NCBI GenBank assembly: GCA_016840035.1
Contig: JAEOTC010000086.1
Span: 74,830-115,174 of the forward strand
DNA: 40,345 nucleotides
Reading direction: 5' to 3'
Origin: Candidatus Hodarchaeota archaeon
GTDB lineage: Archaea; Asgardarchaeota; Heimdallarchaeia; Hodarchaeales; Hodarchaeaceae
Shown: positions 26,900 to 33,755 of the stretch, piece after piece
Layout of the letters: every line of letters begins with the position of its first letter
How positions within the stretch are numbered: the first letter of the stretch is position 1
Notes under the pieces: generated by a model
What the model saw: only the letters and a program-made list of their open reading frames with translations
Databases searched by the model: none
What the model was told of the DNA's origin: nothing
Program-made: the position numbers and the translations under genes

Positions 26900-27080
26900 T
26901 CTGTCGCCCCTAACACTAACTCTGCGACCACACTTACGGGAAGATCCCTCATTCAGTCTAGTTCTCTTATGCAGGGCCTTTATGATCCTTACACCTGTCG
27001 CTTAGGAGGGTTAACCCTATCGCTCATTGTTGGGTGACACACCCATCCTCATGCGAGAGCCCGTCTCCTAATTCATATGG
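26900..27080. ncRNA. GC-rich structured island, possible unassigned non-coding RNA
   Basis: About 52% G+C by count over 26901-27070, clearly above the AT-rich flanks. Several hairpins are visible: GTCGC/GCGAC (around 26903-26928), GGGA/TCCC (about 26937-26949), AGGG/CCCT round TTAA (27006-27018) and GGGTG/CACCC with a 3-nt loop (about 27031-27045). No reading frame crosses it convincingly. Strand is uncertain: a plus-strand TATA (TTATATAA, 26888-26895) and a minus-strand AT box near 27150 are both possible. I looked for SRP RNA, RNase P RNA, 5S rRNA and tRNA signatures and could not match them. Confidence 0.4.
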
Positions 27081-27206
27081 TAGTAATTGCTCAGGATATC
27101 TCTACTCATTTGCACTCCGAATCATCTTTACTCATCGTGTCCTCGAGAATAGAATTTATTCCATCCTTGCATTTAGTATTTGGGATATTCAAATAAATAA
27201 CATTTT

Positions 27207-27227
27207 CCACGTACAATTATATCGTGG
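27207..27227. promoter_or_regulatory. Inverted repeat CCACG-N11-CGTGG around the coaD TATA box
   Basis: Perfect 5-bp arms enclose AATTATAT (27215-27222), the best TATA candidate for coaD. Transcription would start near 27244, about 19 bases before the TTG start. A protein bound to this repeat would block TBP, so it is a plausible operator. Confidence 0.4.
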
Positions 27228-27262
27228 TAATGCAAGAAGAAGTAGTATTCAGTGATTGAAAC

Positions 27263-27727
27263 TTGGTTAAATATGAAAAATTAGGTTTAGGTGGAACTTT
27301 CGACCGTCTACACTGTGGACATAAATTAATTTTAGATATTGCATCTTACTATTCAAAATTTATCCAGATTGGGCTAATTAGTGAAAATTATTTGCGAAAT
27401 AGTCCTAAGAAACTAAACGAATTCATCGAAAGTTTTGATAAACGTCAGATGGCTCTCATTGAATACCTGAAAAATCGGAATAGTGAGTGTTCCATTGTAA
27501 AAATTGATTCTCCAGGGATGGACAAACAAATAGCAAGCGAATCTGATTTAGCTGTTCTATTAGTCTCCCCAGAAACTTATTTAGGAGCATTAGTGATTAA
27601 TTCTAAAAGAAAATTACTGAATAAATCTCCACTAACTATCATTCTTTCCACTCTTGCTACTTCTGAAGAAGGAAGTAAGATGAGTAGTACAAGAATCCGC
27701 GAGACTCTTTTTGAAAACACAGAGTGA
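27263..27727 (+). CDS. coaD: Phosphopantetheine adenylyltransferase, archaeal/eukaryotic type
   Basis: Transfers AMP from ATP to 4'-phosphopantetheine, the penultimate CoA step. It has 154 residues. The nucleotidyltransferase signatures are GLGGTFDRLHCGH (8-20, HxGH at 17-20) and KMSSTRIRE near the C-terminus, the ISSTxIR equivalent. It differs from the bacterial CoaD sequence, as expected for archaea. It starts with TTG; AGTGAT six to eleven bases before is a weak ribosome-binding site. With acetyl-CoA synthetase in the window, CoA metabolism is represented twice. Confidence 0.92.
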   Translation: MVKYEKLGLGGTFDRLHCGHKLILDIASYYSKFIQIGLISENYLRNSPKKLNEFIESFDKRQMALIEYLKNRNSECSIVKIDSPGMDKQIASESDLAVLLVSPETYLGALVINSKRKLLNKSPLTIILSTLATSEEGSKMSSTRIRETLFENTE

Positions 27728-27744
27728 ATTATGGATAAAAGTGA

Positions 27745-27834
27745 AAGGATCCTCTATACTCAAGATCATCATCATTTAGGGATACTCTAAGAAGTACTCC
27801 TTATCGGTAGGGCTAGAGACATCATGGGATCCTT
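27745..27834. repeat. Long-range inverted repeat in a convergent intergenic region
   Basis: AAGGATCC (27745-27752) and GGATCCTT (27827-27834) are perfect 8-bp arms separated by 74 bases, with CTCTA and TAGAG lying just inside them. It sits between convergent coaD and the HDAC-like gene. It could be a bidirectional terminator or part of a small RNA; no T-run follows either arm closely. Confidence 0.35.
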
Positions 27835-27895
27835 CCGATTTTTAGTTAGCACTTGGAATTTATAATTCTTGTTGTTTTAAGTTAAAATAGGATTT

Positions 27896-28939
27896 TCACA
27901 AAGACCAGTAGTCCGTTAATTCGTTCTTCGAGTGTTGGATTGTTATTTTTGTCTCTGCTCTCGCAGTAAGCGCAGGATCTATTTTTCCTATCATCTTATT
28001 TTCTTTGATAAAAGGGGAAATATATGCTGAAACTAATTCGGGTAAAAGATTGATATTGTATCCTCCTTCCAAATAATGGGCGCACGGGATATTTAGAGTA
28101 TTCGTGATTTCTTTAATTTTGCTACCAATATATGCAAACCCATCAGTTGTTACCCCCATAACTCCAATAGGATCTCGTTCATACGCATCAAACCCTGCAC
28201 TAATTGCTAAAAATTCAGGTTTAAACTGAGTAATTATGGGAGTGATAATCTCATCAAAACAAAGTTCAAGATCTGCTTCAGAGGCTCTATACCCGAGAGG
28301 GATAGGAACGTTATATCCACGTCCTTCGCCTATTCCGATCTCGTCGGAAAATCCGCAACCAGGATAAGAGATTCTAGGATCTGCATGTGTACTAATATAT
28401 AGAATATTAGGATTTGCTTCAGTGATATAGGCTGTTCCATTTCCAAAATGATGATCAAAATCCAATATTGCGATTCGTTGATATTTTTTCTTATTAAGAG
28501 CGATTTGACTAGCTACAGCGATATTATTGAAAATACAGAATCCTTGAGGGGTGTGTTGAGTAGCATGGTGTCCTGGAGGACGTACAAGGCAAAAAACTGA
28601 TGAATTTTTTGTACTCTCAAAGATTGCTTGAGTCCCAATTTGAACGGCTTGCATTGCTGCCTCATAGGAGTACCTATTTGCCGCTGTGTCTGCATCGAAG
28701 TAAAAATGACCCTCATAATTTTTTGTCTTTTCAACTAATGTATGATAATCTTCTGTATGAACAGAGAGAATGTCTGCCTTTTCAGCCATTTTGTCTGAAA
28801 TCTCGAAGGAAATCGTATCACTTAAATTTGAATTAACCCACTTCTCAATCATTTCAATCCGTTGTGCTGATTCGGGATGAAATCTCCCATTAGAATGCTT
28901 TTTTGCAAGGGAATTACGAATAAAACGGACTGAATTCAA
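27896..28939 (-). CDS. HDAC-superfamily zinc deacetylase
   Basis: A 347-residue arginase/deacetylase-fold enzyme of the HDAC/AcuC/acetylpolyamine amidohydrolase group. The catalytic pair is at RPPGHH (H124/H125). Zinc ligands are the Asp and His of LDFDHHFGNG (D162, H164) and the Asp of SAGFDAYERDP, and the closing tyrosine is in EGGYN. All catalytic residues are present, so it is probably active. Substrate is open: acetyl-lysine or acetylpolyamine. The histone in this window has no tails, which argues against classic histone-tail deacetylation. Confidence 0.92.
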   Translation of the reverse strand: MNSVRFIRNSLAKKHSNGRFHPESAQRIEMIEKWVNSNLSDTISFEISDKMAEKADILSVHTEDYHTLVEKTKNYEGHFYFDADTAANRYSYEAAMQAVQIGTQAIFESTKNSSVFCLVRPPGHHATQHTPQGFCIFNNIAVASQIALNKKKYQRIAILDFDHHFGNGTAYITEANPNILYISTHADPRISYPGCGFSDEIGIGEGRGYNVPIPLGYRASEADLELCFDEIITPIITQFKPEFLAISAGFDAYERDPIGVMGVTTDGFAYIGSKIKEITNTLNIPCAHYLEGGYNINLLPELVSAYISPFIKENKMIGKIDPALTARAETKITIQHSKNELTDYWSL

Positions 28940-29106
28940 GATCTAGATCACTTTCCTTCTGAATTATCCAATAGAATGAATTCGACTTGAATGAGGAATA
29001 TAAAATTTTTTGAATATTGACATTTACCTTTAATAAGTAAAGATTTAATTATCTTATCAAAGGTTTCTACATAGCTTAGATAATTATCTCAAAATACTTT
29101 CGAATA

Positions 29107-29114
29107 GAATATAA
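29107..29114 (+). promoter_or_regulatory. TATA-like element, leaderless promoter
   Basis: GAATATAA is centred 26 bp before the ATG at 29137, predicting that transcription starts at the start codon of the hypothetical gene. Confidence 0.45.
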
Positions 29115-29136
29115 TCAATGGAGAGAAACTCAAACT

Positions 29137-29619
29137 ATGGCTGGAAAAAGGATTGTAATCAAAAGCATTCATTGCTCTCTAAATCCCTCCAACCAAGAAA
29201 AATCTCCAGGATTCCAAGTTACTGGTTACAAAGAGTTAAAAACTGAAGAGGGATCAGAAAAGATTGGTTTTATCATTTCAGGCATTAGAATTTTAATTTT
29301 TCAACAAATCAAAAACTTAGGTGTTCGAACACGTATTAAATGGATCTCTAAAGGTTTCGAAATCAGAGAGGAAATCCATCCAATATCAGAGGTCGTTGCT
29401 GACCCGCAGAGAAAGAATAATATACTATTTGTCAGCAAAGATGATAATTCAATGGTAGTTATGCAAGGAGAACCCGTTTTGAGGGATAATGGATTCGTAG
29501 GTCAGATAATCAATGTTAGTTGGGAGATGAGTGAGGTTTTAGTGTTACCACATAATAATACTATTTTTCATTGTGTCCTAGATCCAAAAAATAGCCGTAT
29601 AGATTGTATTGTGAAATAA
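29137..29619 (+). CDS. Hypothetical beta-rich protein
   Basis: A 160-residue soluble protein with no family I recognise. It looks beta-rich: alternating strands such as FIISGIRILIFQQ, RTRIKWISKGFEI, VVMQGEPVL and SEVLVLPHNNTIFHCVL, with a basic N-terminus (MAGKRIVIKSIHC). There is no signal peptide, membrane helix or metal motif. A TATA element 26 bp before the ATG supports expression. It lies alone between two minus-strand genes. Confidence 0.65.
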   Translation: MAGKRIVIKSIHCSLNPSNQEKSPGFQVTGYKELKTEEGSEKIGFIISGIRILIFQQIKNLGVRTRIKWISKGFEIREEIHPISEVVADPQRKNNILFVSKDDNSMVVMQGEPVLRDNGFVGQIINVSWEMSEVLVLPHNNTIFHCVLDPKNSRIDCIVK

Positions 29620-29677
29620 GAATGGATTCAAAAATTAGTTTTTTTAGACCTTTTGAATTCAAATGAAAGCTTTTGGA

Positions 29678-30049
29678 TTAGTTAATTACGATAGAGTCAA
29701 TTGTTGCTTCTGTACCAGAGATAATATCTGTTGCATAACTCTGACATTTCGGGCATCTAAACACAGGAGCTAGTTCAGTATGCTTTTGGGGAATGTCTTC
29801 AATTTTTCCCTCAAAGCTGCACTGCTGGCATTTAAGTACACCTGAAATCCAGATGATTTCTAGTTCTGTTTGTTCAAGTAATTCCGACTCTTTTTGAAGA
29901 ATGTCAAAACAAAACCTAAATTGATCTTCCTCAATTAGAGCAAATGTCCCGAATTTAAGTATAACTTTCTTAATTTCTTTTGCTCCTTGTTTTTTTGCAA
30001 TTGAAATAACAGTTTCTTGTACTGATTGAGCCAGAGAGAATTCATGCAT
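29678..30049 (-). CDS. hypA: Hydrogenase maturation nickel chaperone HypA
   Basis: Delivers nickel to [NiFe] hydrogenase precursor with HypB. It has 123 residues. The N-terminal MHE binds nickel and requires this exact start. The zinc site is two CxxC pairs, C74/C77 (CQQC) and C99/C102 (CPKC). It is divergent from hypB across 70 bp that contain a 10-bp-armed inverted repeat. No other hyp or hydrogenase gene is in the window. Confidence 0.95.
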   Translation of the reverse strand: MHEFSLAQSVQETVISIAKKQGAKEIKKVILKFGTFALIEEDQFRFCFDILQKESELLEQTELEIIWISGVLKCQQCSFEGKIEDIPQKHTELAPVFRCPKCQSYATDIISGTEATIDSIVIN

Positions 30050-30058
30050 AGAGGATCA

Positions 30059-30084
30059 TTTTATCTCTCACAGAAGAGATAAAA
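30059..30084. promoter_or_regulatory. Perfect inverted repeat in the hypA-hypB divergent promoter
   Basis: TTTTATCTCT (30059-30068) and AGAGATAAAA (30075-30084) are perfect 10-bp arms with a 6-bp spacer. The repeat lies 10 bp before hypA and 35 bp before hypB, overlapping where the core promoters must be. It is the best operator candidate in the window. A metal- or redox-responsive regulator is plausible but not identified. Alternatively, it is a 5'-UTR hairpin. Confidence 0.55.
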
Positions 30085-30119
30085 AAAACTCTTTCTCTTT
30101 TTTAAAACAAGGATTACAC

Positions 30120-30770
30120 ATGCCCCGAGTAATTAATATCTCAATTGATCAGAAGATTCAAGAAAAAAATGATCTTATCGCAAGTAGAATTCGCCAGAAA
30201 AGACAAGAATTAGATATTCCAATGATTGACATAATGGGAAGCGTTGGATCTGGAAAAACTTCGATCCTAGAGTACTTCTCACGAGAATATTCTATCGATA
30301 AGAAATTACTTGTTATTAATGGAGATCTTGCAACGGATATTGATGCACAAAGAATTAGTCGATTTGGAAGCAAATGTATTCAGATTAATACAGGACGAGG
30401 GTGTCATCTCATGGCGTTTCAGATTGAACAGGCTCTTAACGCACTAGATATTGCAGAATATGATTTTATTTTTGTTGAAAATGTCGGAAATTTAATTTGT
30501 CCCTCATCAACAGATGTTGGGGCCGATAAGAAAATTACTGTTACCAGTGTTACAGAGGGACCATATGTGTTTCGAAAACATCCTGTTACTTTTAGAATGA
30601 GCGATTTAGCAATTCTTAATAAGGTTGATTTGGCCTCAGCAATGGATGTAAATATTGAGGAAATCATTAATGGATCTAAAGAACTGTACCCTCAACTAGA
30701 GGTAGTTCCTACGAGTACGAAAACTGGAGTAGGGATGGACATCTTCGCAAAGAAGATTGGTCTGAATTAA
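30120..30770 (+). CDS. hypB: Hydrogenase maturation GTPase HypB
   Basis: A SIMIBI-class GTPase that powers nickel insertion with HypA. It has 216 residues. The P-loop is GSVGSGKT (40-47). TGRGCHL (91-97; C95, H96) and the later ENVGNLICP cysteine form the inter-subunit nickel site. NKVD (guanine specificity) follows near 160. The bacterial N-terminal CxxCGC nickel site and histidine-rich tract are absent, so it is a minimal archaeal-type HypB. Confidence 0.95.
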   Translation: MPRVINISIDQKIQEKNDLIASRIRQKRQELDIPMIDIMGSVGSGKTSILEYFSREYSIDKKLLVINGDLATDIDAQRISRFGSKCIQINTGRGCHLMAFQIEQALNALDIAEYDFIFVENVGNLICPSSTDVGADKKITVTSVTEGPYVFRKHPVTFRMSDLAILNKVDLASAMDVNIEEIINGSKELYPQLEVVPTSTKTGVGMDIFAKKIGLN

Positions 30771-30844
30771 TTTTAAATTGCTGGCCAAAGACTAAAGAAT
30801 TAATAAAGTAACCAAGAAAAAAGAAAGAATATCCTCGGATTTTT

Positions 30845-32131
30845 TTAAAAAAGTCCTAGGAATTTCTTTTTACGAGTTTTTCCTTCTCCAGAGTCTTCTT
30901 CCCCTTCTATTGAGAACCGTGCGGAAGGTAGACTATTTCTTAGATCGTCTTCACCTCGGTTTTTTGAGGAAATAACCGAGAATGGTGAATCTAAATCAGC
31001 GAGAAGTGATTCTAGATCACTTTTTGAATAATAAAGTCCTTCGTTCTCTGTTAGGGGTGAATGCACATCACTTAATACTACAATTACTCGAATTTTATTA
31101 CCAAGATCTGGATCAATGGTTGCTCCCCAAATGATTTCTGCAGAATTATCTATCTCAGTTGCAATTTTCATTACTGCTTCTTCTGCATCCTTTAAAGCAA
31201 GGCCTTCTCCACCAGATACGCATATAAGTCCTTTTTTAGCCCGACTAATATCTAGATCATCCAGCAAAGGATTTCTTAATGCTTCATAGACTGCCTCATC
31301 TACTTTCATTGATTGATGATCGGATTCTCCTAATCCAATCATTGCCATTCCACCTTCCGTTAAAATCTTTTTAACATCCGCAAAATCTAAGTTGATGAGC
31401 TGTGGTTTTGTTATCAGTTCTGTAATAGCCATCACCGCTCTTAAAAGGACAGCATCAGCTATTCGGAAAGCAGCCATCATCGTAATGTCATCAGAAAGTT
31501 GAAGTAGTTTCTCATTTGGTACGACAATAACAGTATCGGAAGCTTCATACAACTTCTTCAAACCTTGTCGTGCGTTTTCATATCTCTTGACTCCTTCCAT
31601 TTGAAACGGCAATGTGCAAATAGATACAGTTAATGCTCCTTTTTCTTTCGCTTGCCTTGCAATTACGTGAGCGGCTCCTGTACCTGTTCCACCACCTAAT
31701 CCGCAAGTAATAAAAATCATATTTGCGTTTAATGTACTCTTAATTTCTTCTAAGGATTCACGAGCAGCTGTTTCCCCAATTTCAGGATTATTTCCGGCTC
31801 CAAATCCCCTAGAAGTGTCTTTTCCAATAAGTAGTTTTTTATGTGCTCGTGTTGATAACAAGTGTTGAGCATCAGTGTTTACTGCAACGCATTCGGCATC
31901 TACTTCCGTATTCATGAGTCGAAAGATCGCATTATTACCTGCACCTCCAACTCCCACAACTTGGACTTTAGGTAGCCGTTCAGTCAAGATATCCGCTATT
32001 TCGTCATCAATTTTAGGAGGAGATGGAATAAACTGTGTTGTTCGTTCCCTTTTTACCTCTCCTAGATTTTTGAACGACCCTGTTCCACTCAGAGCATCTT
32101 TTAAAATTGATTCCATTGGGTTAGCCTTCAT
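30845..32131 (-). CDS. ftsZ: Cell division GTPase FtsZ
   Basis: A tubulin-like cell division protein of 428 residues. The nucleotide site has [11 protein letters not shown] (58-68) and the tubulin signature GGGTGTG (146-152). The T7 loop with NLDFAD (247-252) carries the catalytic aspartates. A 55-residue N-terminal extension ([10 protein letters not shown]) and an unstructured tail ([11 protein letters not shown]...) ending in basic [11 protein letters not shown] frame the core. A TATA element about 33 bp upstream gives a short leader. Euryarchaeal and Asgard lineages have FtsZ, unlike most Thermoproteota. Confidence 0.96.
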   Translation of the reverse strand: MKANPMESILKDALSGTGSFKNLGEVKRERTTQFIPSPPKIDDEIADILTERLPKVQVVGVGGAGNNAIFRLMNTEVDAECVAVNTDAQHLLSTRAHKKLLIGKDTSRGFGAGNNPEIGETAARESLEEIKSTLNANMIFITCGLGGGTGTGAAHVIARQAKEKGALTVSICTLPFQMEGVKRYENARQGLKKLYEASDTVIVVPNEKLLQLSDDITMMAAFRIADAVLLRAVMAITELITKPQLINLDFADVKKILTEGGMAMIGLGESDHQSMKVDEAVYEALRNPLLDDLDISRAKKGLICVSGGEGLALKDAEEAVMKIATEIDNSAEIIWGATIDPDLGNKIRVIVVLSDVHSPLTENEGLYYSKSDLESLLADLDSPFSVISSKNRGEDDLRNSLPSARFSIEGEEDSGEGKTRKKKFLGLF

Positions 32132-32160
32132 TTGTGTTATGTACCAATAACCGACAAAAA

Positions 32161-32167
32161 TATTATA
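32161..32167 (-). promoter_or_regulatory. TATA-like element of ftsZ
   Basis: TATAATA on the minus strand is centred 33 bp before the ftsZ ATG, predicting a leader of only about 7 nt. Confidence 0.4.
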
Positions 32168-32250
32168 GGATAGGGTAATATGTTCATATTATGTAAATGA
32201 AGTATCAATAAATACCATTAAACGGGAGGGGAAGAAGAGAAGGAAATGAA

Positions 32251-32353
32251 TGGGTTCGAGGGGAATTTCGTTATACTTTAAGTAAGCATAAGTTCGAACC
32301 CCTGAACTCGTGCACCCCAGGCACGGATCCTAGCCAAGCTAGACCACGAACCC
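32251..32353 (-). tRNA. tRNA-Pro (GGG) with a T-loop intron
   Basis: Reading the minus strand, acceptor GGGTTCG pairs 7/7 with CGAACCC. D-stem GTCT/GGAT, anticodon stem CGTGC/GCACG with loop CTGGGGT (anticodon GGG), and T-stem AGGGG/CCCCT are complete. The T-loop is broken after TTCGAA by 28 bases (32265-32292). Without them the tRNA is 75 nt with discriminator A and no encoded CCA. Confidence 0.94.
32265..32292 (-). other. 28-nt BHB intron in the T-loop of tRNA-Pro
   Basis: A textbook strict motif: exon helix GGGG/CCCC, 3-nt bulge ATT, 4-bp central helix TTCG (T-loop) with CGAA (intron), 3-nt bulge AAC, then intron hairpin TTATGCTT/AAGTATAA with loop ACTTA. Cutting between bulge bases 2 and 3 restores T-loop TTCGAAT. 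Same site (59/60) and design as the intron of tRNA-Gly. Confidence 0.9.
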
Positions 32354-32569
32354 TTAGTGTATTGGTTGTATTCATAGAATTCTTTAGAAAAATATTCTTA
32401 AAATCCTGTACACACATCAGTAAGATATTGATTAGTAGATCAACACTACTTGACGGCATTTACCTCTCAATACTAAAGAAATTAAAAGTTGTTCTATTAT
32501 CTAGATGGTTCATTTCAATTGCGAAAAGAGATATGAAAGACGACTAAGATGTATTAAATATTAAGTTAA

Positions 32570-33697
32570 TTGTGGAGATGGATCATAAGCATGGAACATC
32601 AATCAAAAATCAAACCTAAGCAAGAATCATTCACGAGATCTGCACCTAAGATGGATAAATTGATTTTATCACCCGTAGGTTATCCGTTGAAAGCGGGAGA
32701 TGAATCATCCCCATATTTATCAACCGATGATCCCTCCTTATTTCAACACTATGCTCGAAGTCAATGGGTTGGTCTAGTAGTAAAGGAAGGAAATTTCTTG
32801 TTCGATTCTCTCATTTTTCCTGATTACGCGTTTCGTGCAGTTACTGTAGAACCTAAAGAGTCTCAGATAACTAAGAAAACCAAAATTTTTCTATACTCTG
32901 AACAGAAAGCTGATCCTGGAAGCAAAATCTTTCAACAACACACTACATTTGCTGAAATAATTGGTCAAAATCAGGCAAAGGAAAAATGTCAAATCATAGG
33001 AAAATTTCTAAGGAATGACGATTTGATGAATTCTCCTTGGGCTCCCAAAAATATACTGTTCTGGGGTCCACCAGGTAATGGGAAAACTATGATGGCCAAA
33101 GCCCTTTCTCATGAAATTAAGAGTTCAATGTTCCTAATAAAAGCAAGTGATTTACTTGGTATTTATGTGGGTGATGGAGCAAGAAAAATAAAAAATTTAT
33201 TTTACGAAGCAAGAAGATCAACTCCAGCCATTATATTCATTGATGAACTCGACTCAATCGCGCTTAAAAGGAATTTCCAAAGTATTAGAGGAGATGTTGT
33301 TGAGCTGGTTAGCGCATTATTAGGTGAAATGGATGGAATTGCAAGCAATCACGGAATTATTACTATTGGTTCAACGAATCAACCGAATATGCTAGATTCA
33401 GCCATCTTGAGTAGATTTGAGGATTTGATCGAATTCAAATATCCAAATTCTTCTGAACGAGAACAAATACTGACATTATATGCCAATCAATCCCCAATCC
33501 CATTCGTTGATATTTCGTGGGATATTATTGGTCAAGAAACAACTGAATGGTCAGGAAGAGACCTAAAAGAAAAAATAATCAAAGGTGCTATTCATCATGC
33601 AGTTTTAACTGATCGTTCTAAAATTACGATGCAGGAATTGACTGATTCAATACAAAAAGCTAATCTCTTCAGCGAGAACTTAACATACTACTCTTAA
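32570..33697 (+). CDS. AAA ATPase, proteasome-regulatory-ATPase-like single-domain family
   Basis: A 375-residue protein with one AAA module. Walker A is GPPGNGKT (166-173), Walker B IIFIDELDSIA (221-231), sensor 1 GSTNQ near 267, and one arginine (SRFED, about 282) stands where proteasomal ATPases have the arginine fingers. The 120-residue N-terminal domain is distinct from the coiled coil and OB fold of PAN. It resembles the archaeal family of putative 26S-regulatory-subunit homologues such as MTH_1011 and MJ1494. The true start is probably ATG 32591 (MEHQSK), not the upstream TTG. Function is likely protein unfolding or remodelling. Confidence 0.85.
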   Translation: MWRWIISMEHQSKIKPKQESFTRSAPKMDKLILSPVGYPLKAGDESSPYLSTDDPSLFQHYARSQWVGLVVKEGNFLFDSLIFPDYAFRAVTVEPKESQITKKTKIFLYSEQKADPGSKIFQQHTTFAEIIGQNQAKEKCQIIGKFLRNDDLMNSPWAPKNILFWGPPGNGKTMMAKALSHEIKSSMFLIKASDLLGIYVGDGARKIKNLFYEARRSTPAIIFIDELDSIALKRNFQSIRGDVVELVSALLGEMDGIASNHGIITIGSTNQPNMLDSAILSRFEDLIEFKYPNSSEREQILTLYANQSPIPFVDISWDIIGQETTEWSGRDLKEKIIKGAIHHAVLTDRSKITMQELTDSIQKANLFSENLTYYS

Positions 33698-33755
33698 ACA
33701 CAATTAAATTTCCTCTATTCATTAAAGTTTACTGATTAATAATGGATATCTACTT

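Noticed and set aside
26900..27080. Assignment of the structured island as RNase P RNA, SRP RNA or 5S rRNA
   Set aside because: On neither strand did I find the conserved RNase P core boxes, the SRP helix 8 GGAA/AGCAG signature or the 5S loop motifs. The similarity of a short GCGAGAG stretch to 5S is too little.
27034..27255. A 73-codon plus-strand frame upstream of coaD
   Set aside because: It overlaps the GC-rich structured island and the coaD promoter repeat, and its composition is unlike neighbouring proteins.
128..28939. A chromatin-acetylation operon linking Acs, histone and HDAC
   Set aside because: The genes are 22-27 kb apart, on different strands and in separate transcription units; only a loose functional idea remains.
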